Below are positions 59,724-64,000 of a DNA stretch of 64,000 nt, one piece after another (within the stretch, counting starts at the first letter, position 1; each line of letters starts with the position of its first letter). The notes below the pieces were generated by a model. That model made no database searches. It was not told where the DNA came from and worked only from the letters and a program-made list of their open reading frames with translations. The DNA comes from JBCBSZ01 sp039185015. Lineage in GTDB: Bacteria; Actinomycetota; Acidimicrobiia; Acidimicrobiales; Poriferisodalaceae. Where the stretch lies: assembly GCA_039185015.1 (NCBI GenBank), contig JBCDAU010000005.1, positions 124,001-188,000 of the forward strand, written 5' to 3'. Made by a program: the position numbers and the translations under genes.

Positions 59724-60198
59724 CCCGGTCGGCGATGTCGCTGATCAGCTCGGCGACGCCGATGCCGGCGACGACCTGGAACACGAAGTAGCCGACCACG
59801 AGCAGGAAGCCGATGACGGCCGCCCAGCGGACGTAGCGGGCCAGCTGGCCGACGGTCTCGGTGATCAGCGGGGTGACGTTGCCCGCCTGCCGGCGCACCT
59901 CTCCGACGACGCGATCGACCTCGGTGCGGGCGGCGGTCTGGAGCTCTCCGACTGCACGGTCCATCTCGGAGCGAGCGCTCGTCTGCACGGCCGCGACGAT
60001 GCGATCGACATCGGTCGAGCGGATGCCGCCTCCGACCACTGCGGTGGCCTGGGCGCCCTCCGCCGGCCCGACCGCCTCGGTCATCGTGTGGAGCGGACGG
60101 GTCCGGTAGTGGTCGCTCCAGTCGTCGCCATCCCACCAGCGCAGGCGCGTCCCTCCGGTCGGGTCGGGATACCAACCGGGAGCGGCGAGCGTCGTCAC
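59668..60198 (-). CDS. DUF2510 domain membrane protein
   Basis: 176 residues. N-terminal DUF2510 motif APGWYPDPTGGTRLRWWDGDDWSDH, a helical middle (VDRIVAAVQTSARSEMDRAV), one transmembrane helix (WAAVIGFLLVVGYFVFQVV) and an acidic tail. DUF2510 is a short actinobacterial membrane-associated domain of unknown function. GTG 60198 is 3 bases after the SPFH stop, so it belongs to the NfeD/SPFH operon and was probably placed under the same control. Confidence 0.8.
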   Translation of the reverse strand: MTTLAAPGWYPDPTGGTRLRWWDGDDWSDHYRTRPLHTMTEAVGPAEGAQATAVVGGGIRSTDVDRIVAAVQTSARSEMDRAVGELQTAARTEVDRVVGEVRRQAGNVTPLITETVGQLARYVRWAAVIGFLLVVGYFVFQVVAGIGVAELISDIADRVIDAIDDDSAPAAPPGPA

Positions 60199-60201
60199 CG
60201 A

Positions 60202-61227
60202 CTACTCCGTCGGCGGGGGGAGGTCGACGCGCTGGGAGGGGTCCGGCATCTGGCGATGTGCCTGGGGGCTGTCGTCGGCCGCGACGCCGTTGGTGAGCCC
60301 GAACGTCTCGCCCATCGCGCCGAGCGTGCCGAGCAGACCGGCGTAGTCGGCGGGCACGATCAGCTTGGTGGCCCGGCCGTCGGCGAGACGCTCCAGCGCG
60401 GCGAGGTACTCGACGGCCACCGTCGCGCCGTCGGGCTCGGCCGCCTTGATGCCCTCGAGCCGCTCCTTGGCGCCGATGCCCTCACCCTGCCCGACGAGCG
60501 ACAGCCGGGTCTTCTCGGCCTCGGCCCGGAGGCGGATCGCCTCCGCATCGCCCTCGGCATCGAGGATCGCCGCCGACTTGCGGCCCTCGGCGGCGAGCAC
60601 GGCCGAGCGCTTCTCGCCCTCGGCCCGGGCGATGGCGGCCTCACGGAAGCCGTCCGCCTCGGTGACCGTGGCTCGCCGGTCGCGCTCGGCCTTCATCTGC
60701 GCGTGCATCGCGGACACCACCTCGGCCGGCGGGTCGATGCGCTGGATCTCCACGCGGACCACCCGAACGCCCCACTTGTCGGTGGCGTCGTCGAGGACCT
60801 CGCGGAGCTGGGTGTTGATGGTGTCCCGGGAGGTCAACGCCTTGTCGAGCTCGAGGTCACCGATCAGGTTCCGGAGGTTGGTCTGCGCCAGCTTCGTGAT
60901 GGCGGTGAAGAAGTCGGCGACGTTGTAGACGAGGCGCTGCGGATCGGTGGCCTCGTAGTAGACGACCGCGTCGACGGACACGACGACGTTGTCCGCCGTG
61001 ATGACCTCCTGCGGCGGCACGTCGACGACCTGCTCGCGCATGTCGACCAGGCGCATCGTGTCGATGAACGGGAAGATGAAGTGGAAGCCGGGCTCCTTGG
61101 TCGTCTTGTACCGACCGAGTCGTTCGACCAGACCCCGCTGGTACGGGCGCACGATCTTGACGCCCGTCGAGAGGACGCCCAGGCCGACGATGCCGATGGC
61201 GACGATGACGATGGCTGCCGGGTTCAC
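60202..61227 (-). CDS. SPFH/Band 7 (stomatin/paraslipin) family protein
   Basis: 341 residues. An N-terminal hydrophobic anchor (IVIVAIGIVGLGVLSTGVKIV) precedes the Band 7 core YQRGLVERLGRYKTTKEPGF and VDMREQVVDVPPQEVITADN, followed by an Ala/Glu-rich coiled coil that drives oligomerisation. Such scaffolds organise membrane microdomains and pair with NfeD proteins, as here. GTG 61227 overlaps the NfeD stop (GTGA). Confidence 0.92.
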   Translation of the reverse strand: MNPAAIVIVAIGIVGLGVLSTGVKIVRPYQRGLVERLGRYKTTKEPGFHFIFPFIDTMRLVDMREQVVDVPPQEVITADNVVVSVDAVVYYEATDPQRLVYNVADFFTAITKLAQTNLRNLIGDLELDKALTSRDTINTQLREVLDDATDKWGVRVVRVEIQRIDPPAEVVSAMHAQMKAERDRRATVTEADGFREAAIARAEGEKRSAVLAAEGRKSAAILDAEGDAEAIRLRAEAEKTRLSLVGQGEGIGAKERLEGIKAAEPDGATVAVEYLAALERLADGRATKLIVPADYAGLLGTLGAMGETFGLTNGVAADDSPQAHRQMPDPSQRVDLPPPTE

Positions 61228-61733
61228 GGCGTCACCTCCTGTTCGGGTCCGGGCCGTTCGGCCGGGACGACCTGCACGACCACGCGGGTGCCGCGCACCT
61301 CGAGCACCTCGACGAGCGCCCCCTCGGGCACCTCGTCGTCGGTGGCGGACACGGCACGCCAGATCTCGCCCTCGACCTGCACGGTGCCGGTCGTCTGCAT
61401 CTGCTGCGACGGGATCGCCGATGATGCGGTGCCCCGCATGCCCACCAGCCGGTCAGCGCCGACGCCCGGTGGCAGGTCTCGATCGGTGACGAAGCGGCGA
61501 GCCCATCGGTAGAAGACGTAGAAGAGCGCGGAGCCGCCGAAGACGAACGTGGACCACTGCGCCGCCACCGGGGCGTCGTAGAACCCGAGCAGGGAGGCGA
61601 TCAGCGCCGAGATGGCGAACGGGGCGAGGATGAAGGTCCCCGCGATCAGCGTCAGCTCGATCAGGGCGAACACGACCGCGATGATCAGCCAGATCCACGG
61701 CCACAGGTTCAGGTCGATCCCCAGATCGAGCAC
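61224..61733 (-). CDS. NfeD-family protein
   Basis: 169 residues: transmembrane helices (IWLIIAVVFALIELTLIAGT, APFAISALIASLLGF, FVFGGSALFYVFYRW) then a C-terminal OB-fold domain (LVGMRGTASSAI, GTVQVEGEIWRAVSATDDEV). NfeD proteins bind SPFH partners; together they maintain membrane domains or stress tolerance. GTG 61733 is placed by a TAGACT hexamer 7 bases upstream and begins VLDLGIDLNLWPW. First gene of the NfeD-SPFH-DUF2510 operon. Confidence 0.9.
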   Translation of the reverse strand: MLDLGIDLNLWPWIWLIIAVVFALIELTLIAGTFILAPFAISALIASLLGFYDAPVAAQWSTFVFGGSALFYVFYRWARRFVTDRDLPPGVGADRLVGMRGTASSAIPSQQMQTTGTVQVEGEIWRAVSATDDEVPEGALVEVLEVRGTRVVVQVVPAERPGPEQEVTP

Positions 61734-61740
61734 GCCGTCC

Positions 61741-61746
61741 AGTCTA
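61741..61746 (-). promoter_or_regulatory. -10 element, apparently leaderless (NfeD operon)
   Basis: TAGACT on the minus strand, 7 bases before the GTG at 61733. Confidence 0.5.
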
Positions 61747-61806
61747 CGGCGACGGAGCCGCCGGCCCCCGTACCAGGCGCTCAGGCCCAGCCGCTCGGCG
61801 GGCCGC

Positions 61807-62547
61807 TCAGGCCCAGCCGCCTGCGTACGGCACGAACGCGCCCGTCTGGAAACCGCTGGTGCCGTCGAGGAACACCGCGCAAAAGGCGGCGAACTCCTCC
61901 ATCGTGCCCAGGCGGCCGAGCGGGACCATCGACTCGACCTTCGCCCGGCGCTCGGGATCGTCCTCGATGCGGTTCGCCTTCCGGAACTCGGGGAAGTCCA
62001 TGAAGTTGGTGCCGACCGCGTTGACCTGGACGCGATGACGAGCCATCTCGTCGGCCACATTGGCCACCAACATGTTCGCCCCGGCCCGGGTCGCCGAGTA
62101 GAGCGGCGCGCCGGGCGTCGGGCGAGCGCCGGACGCGGAGGTCATCACCAGCACCTGCCCGGTCTTCGCCTCGATCATCGGAGGGAGCACCGCCTGCAGG
62201 AAGCGCATCGGTGCCTCGAGGTTGCCGCCGACGACCCGACGGAGGTCGTCGATCGTGGCGTCGAGGAATCGGCCCAACACGATCGCGCCGGAGGACATCA
62301 CCGCCGAGTCGAGCCGGGAGAACCGGCCCATCGCCGCCTCGACGAGCCGTTCCGCTGCGCCCTCCTCGCCGAGGTCCTGCACACCCTCGACGGCTTCGAC
62401 AGACGCCCCGCCGTCCTCGAGCTCCGACACGAGCTCGTCGGACGGATCGCCGAGCACGAGGTCGTGACCCCGGTCGGCGAGGATGCGGGCGAGATCGGGA
62501 CCGACGTAGGAGCCGGCTCCGGAGACGAGGGCGACGCGACGGGTCAT
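61807..62547 (-). CDS. Atypical SDR protein with Arg replacing the catalytic Lys
   Basis: 246 residues. Rossmann motif SGAGSYVGPDLARILADRG, catalytic Ser region VMTSASGARP and Tyr in LYSATRAGANM, where the classical YxxxK reads YSATR. VPYAGGWA is the C-terminus. The altered Lys and GAGSYVG in place of TGxxxGIG suggest a changed or lost dehydrogenase activity. ATG 62547 has TAGGTT 7 bases upstream. The GcvT gene lies 10 bases upstream on the same strand. Confidence 0.78.
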   Translation of the reverse strand: MTRRVALVSGAGSYVGPDLARILADRGHDLVLGDPSDELVSELEDGGASVEAVEGVQDLGEEGAAERLVEAAMGRFSRLDSAVMSSGAIVLGRFLDATIDDLRRVVGGNLEAPMRFLQAVLPPMIEAKTGQVLVMTSASGARPTPGAPLYSATRAGANMLVANVADEMARHRVQVNAVGTNFMDFPEFRKANRIEDDPERRAKVESMVPLGRLGTMEEFAAFCAVFLDGTSGFQTGAFVPYAGGWA

Positions 62548-62554
62548 GGGCCGG

Positions 62555-62560
62555 AACCTA
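62555..62560 (-). promoter_or_regulatory. -10 element, apparently leaderless (atypical SDR)
   Basis: TAGGTT on the minus strand, 7 bases before the ATG at 62547. It overlaps the end of the gcvT gene. Confidence 0.45.
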
Positions 62561-63655
62561 CCTCGGACGGCGGACCGAGCCCGAGGGCACGAACGGTAGG
62601 TCGACCACCTCGCAGGCGACGTCGCTGCCCCGCACGTCGGCGACGAGGGCCGTGCCGACCGTCGCCGCGCCCGGGTCGACGTAGGCCATCGCGACCGGTG
62701 CGCCGACCGTCGGACCGAAGGTGCCGCTGGTGATGACCCCCGCCTCGTTCCCCTCGGCGGTCCGCAACGCGGCGGGCGGACGGGCCGGGCGACGGCCCTC
62801 GGGACGCAGTCCGACACGCAGCCGGCCGGGCCCGTCGGCGAGCTCGGCGAGGACCCGATCGGCCCCGAGGAAGCCGCCCTCCTCGCGCCGACGCTTCTGG
62901 ATCGTCCACGACAGCCCCGCCTCGACGGGCGAGACGGTCTCGTCGAGGTCGTTGCCATAGAGGCACAGACCCGCCTCGAGCCGCAACGTGTCGCGGGCAC
63001 CCAGGCCGGCCGGCAGCACACGGTCGTCGGCCAGCAGCGCACGGGCGAGCTCCTCGGCCCGATCGGCGGGCACGCACAGCTCGCCCCCGTCCTCGCCCGT
63101 GTAGCCACTGCGGCTCAGCCACACCGGCACCCCGGCGACCTCGGTGGCTGACGCCTCCATCGAGAACAGGTCGCCGACCTCGGCGCCGAGATCCGCGAGC
63201 ACGGCGACCGCCTCCGGGCCCTGCAGGGCGAGCAGGGCGGTGTTGGTTCGCTCGGTCACCGCCGCGCCGCCGAGGTGGTCCCGAAGGTGCGGCAGCATGA
63301 CGTCGCGACGGGATGCGTTGACGACGAGGCCGAGGTGGTCGCCGTGGTTGGTCACGATCGCGTCGTCGAGGATGCCGCCGTCCTCGTTGGTGAATGCCGT
63401 GTACCGGCAGCGGCCGACGCCGAGCGTCGTGATCGCGGAGGGCACGAGCCGCTCCAACCCCTCGGCGGCCGAGGCGTCGAGATCGACGACCGCCATGTGC
63501 GACACGTCGAAGAGCGAGGCGGAGGAACGGGTGTGCGCGTGCTCGTCGAGCGTGCCGGCGAACGACACCGGCATGTCCCAGCCGGCGAAGGGCATCATCT
63601 TGGCGCCCGACTCGAGGTGCAGTTCGTGGAGCGGGGTCGTGCGGAGCTCGGTCAT
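62558..63655 (-). CDS. gcvT: Aminomethyltransferase (glycine cleavage T protein)
   Basis: 365 residues, the usual length. Segments: HLESGAKMMPFAGWDMPVSF, SLFDVSHMAVV, CRYTAFTNEDGGILDDAIV with the catalytic Asp, LSRSGYTGEDGGELCV, RDTLRLEAGLCLYGNDL and GVITSGTFGPTVGAPVAMAYV. GcvT transfers the methylene of aminomethylated lipoyl-H to tetrahydrofolate. No gcvH or gcvP is present nearby. ATG 63655 with CAACCT 8 bases upstream; downstream of the PfkB kinase gene. Confidence 0.93.
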   Translation of the reverse strand: MTELRTTPLHELHLESGAKMMPFAGWDMPVSFAGTLDEHAHTRSSASLFDVSHMAVVDLDASAAEGLERLVPSAITTLGVGRCRYTAFTNEDGGILDDAIVTNHGDHLGLVVNASRRDVMLPHLRDHLGGAAVTERTNTALLALQGPEAVAVLADLGAEVGDLFSMEASATEVAGVPVWLSRSGYTGEDGGELCVPADRAEELARALLADDRVLPAGLGARDTLRLEAGLCLYGNDLDETVSPVEAGLSWTIQKRRREEGGFLGADRVLAELADGPGRLRVGLRPEGRRPARPPAALRTAEGNEAGVITSGTFGPTVGAPVAMAYVDPGAATVGTALVADVRGSDVACEVVDLPFVPSGSVRRPR

Positions 63656-63663
63656 CGCCCCGC

Positions 63664-63669
63664 AGGTTG
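63664..63669 (-). promoter_or_regulatory. -10 element, apparently leaderless (gcvT)
   Basis: CAACCT on the minus strand, 8 bases before the ATG at 63655. Confidence 0.35.
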
Positions 63670-63675
63670 GCAGAT

Positions 63676-64000
63676 TCAGCCGAGGCGGGCCGCCACCTCG
63701 TCACGGGTCGGGAGCGACGGCTGGGCGCCGTGCCGCAGCGTGGTGGCCGCCCCCACCCGCACCGCCCAGGCGGCAGCGGTCACCGGGTCCGCGCCGCGGG
63801 CGAGCTCCCCGGCCAGCGCCGCGCAGAACGAGTCCCCGGCGGCCGTCGTGTCGACCGGTGCCACCTCCGGCGCGGCGATCGGTTCGACACGGCCGTCACC
63901 GACGACCAGAGCTCCCCTCTCCCCCAGCGTCACGACGACCCAGGGCACACCGAGCTCGGCAGCCGCTGCGGCGACGGCGCGCTGGTCGGCCGGATCGACC
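63676..64000 (-). CDS. PfkB-family carbohydrate kinase (ribokinase-like), C-terminal part
   Basis: At least 107 residues visible; the gene continues past the window end. VTLGERGALVVGDG and the catalytic motif DTTAAGDSFCAALAGELARG (Asp of the anion hole/GD base) mark the ribokinase family, which phosphorylates sugars or nucleosides with ATP. Which sugar cannot be told. It ends at 63676, 20 bases before gcvT on the same strand. Confidence 0.85.
   Translation of the reverse strand, partial: VDPADQRAVAAAAAELGVPWVVVTLGERGALVVGDGRVEPIAAPEVAPVDTTAAGDSFCAALAGELARGADPVTAAAWAVRVGAATTLRHGAQPSLPTRDEVAARLG

Noticed and set aside
1..64000. Transposons, integrases, prophage genes, tRNA or rRNA
   Set aside because: No transposase, recombinase, phage structural gene, terminal inverted repeat, cloverleaf or rRNA segment was recognised on reading both strands.

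Overview
The window comes from a very GC-rich genome (about 70% by eye). Genes are tightly packed on both strands, GTG starts are common, and stop/start codons often overlap by four bases. Mycothione reductase (8840-10198) points to a mycothiol-using actinobacterium. The mix of acyl-CoA/steroid-type genes (CaiB, thiolase plus DUF35 partner, acyl-CoA synthetase, several SDRs, PaaX, nitronate monooxygenase), DUF3039, MenB and PEP carboxylase fits an environmental lineage such as Acidimicrobiia. That placement is an inference. I see no rRNA, tRNA, CRISPR array, insertion sequence or prophage, and no gene-free stretch longer than 300 bases.

Layout. 1-4.9 kb: 3' end of zwf, a HerA-like ATPase, a response regulator-GGDEF-EAL protein, a DUF3039 protein. 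4.9-10.2 kb: a 47-bp tandem repeat on the tail of a renalase-like flavoprotein, AlkB-like dioxygenase, MscL, a DnaJ-domain protein, a NadD-like nucleotidyltransferase, mycothione reductase. 10.2-16.9 kb: a methyltransferase-like protein lacking its SAM-binding half, a class V aminotransferase, nitronate monooxygenase, PaaX-like regulator, PEP carboxylase. 16.9-20.4 kb: a three-gene operon of circularly permuted ATP-grasp, alpha-E protein and transglutaminase with a polyglutamine tail. 20.5-24.4 kb: metallophosphoesterase, CaiB, an orphan ABC ATPase without its Q-loop Gln and H-loop His, and a degenerate DUF2064 protein. 24.4-29.4 kb: membrane protein, FrnE-like DsbA, nicotinamidase, HAD phosphatase, CoA-transferase, EamA exporter. 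29.4-34.9 kb: MarR with two palindromic operators, TrpB2, thiolase/DUF35 pair, a possible 22-codon leader ORF, SDR. 34.9-42.6 kb: lipoprotein/patatin/small-protein operon, CbxX-type AAA ATPase, S9 peptidase, metallo-beta-lactamase fold hydrolase, a second Thr-rich lipoprotein, a 44-aa protein. 42.6-50.5 kb: SDR/HAD/RidA operon, histidine phosphatase, MenB, TetR with zinc-less MDR oxidoreductase and two operators, and a large TIR-transmembrane protein. 50.5-57.6 kb: Tag glycosylase, two-component system, ABC exporter pair, SDR and acyl-CoA synthetase. 57.7-64 kb: a DUF4062-like/TPR protein facing a DUF2510-SPFH-NfeD operon, then an atypical SDR, GcvT and the tail of a PfkB kinase.

A window-wide regulatory pattern stands out. 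At 22 genes a hexamer of the form T/C-A-N-N-N-T lies 6-9 bases before the start codon, with no room for a ribosome binding site. This is the signature of leaderless transcription, and I used it to choose many starts. Genes inside operons instead rely on stop/start overlaps, and a minority (mscL, the EAL gene, CaiB, the TIR gene, FadD-like ligase, MDR oxidoreductase) show a Shine-Dalgarno sequence.

The best candidates for something undescribed are the membrane-anchored TIR protein (48087-50492), the DUF4062-like/TPR protein beside the SPFH/NfeD module (57705-61733), the ATP-grasp/alpha-E/transglutaminase operon, and the ABC ATPase lacking two catalytic-loop residues. None can be assigned a function from sequence alone.
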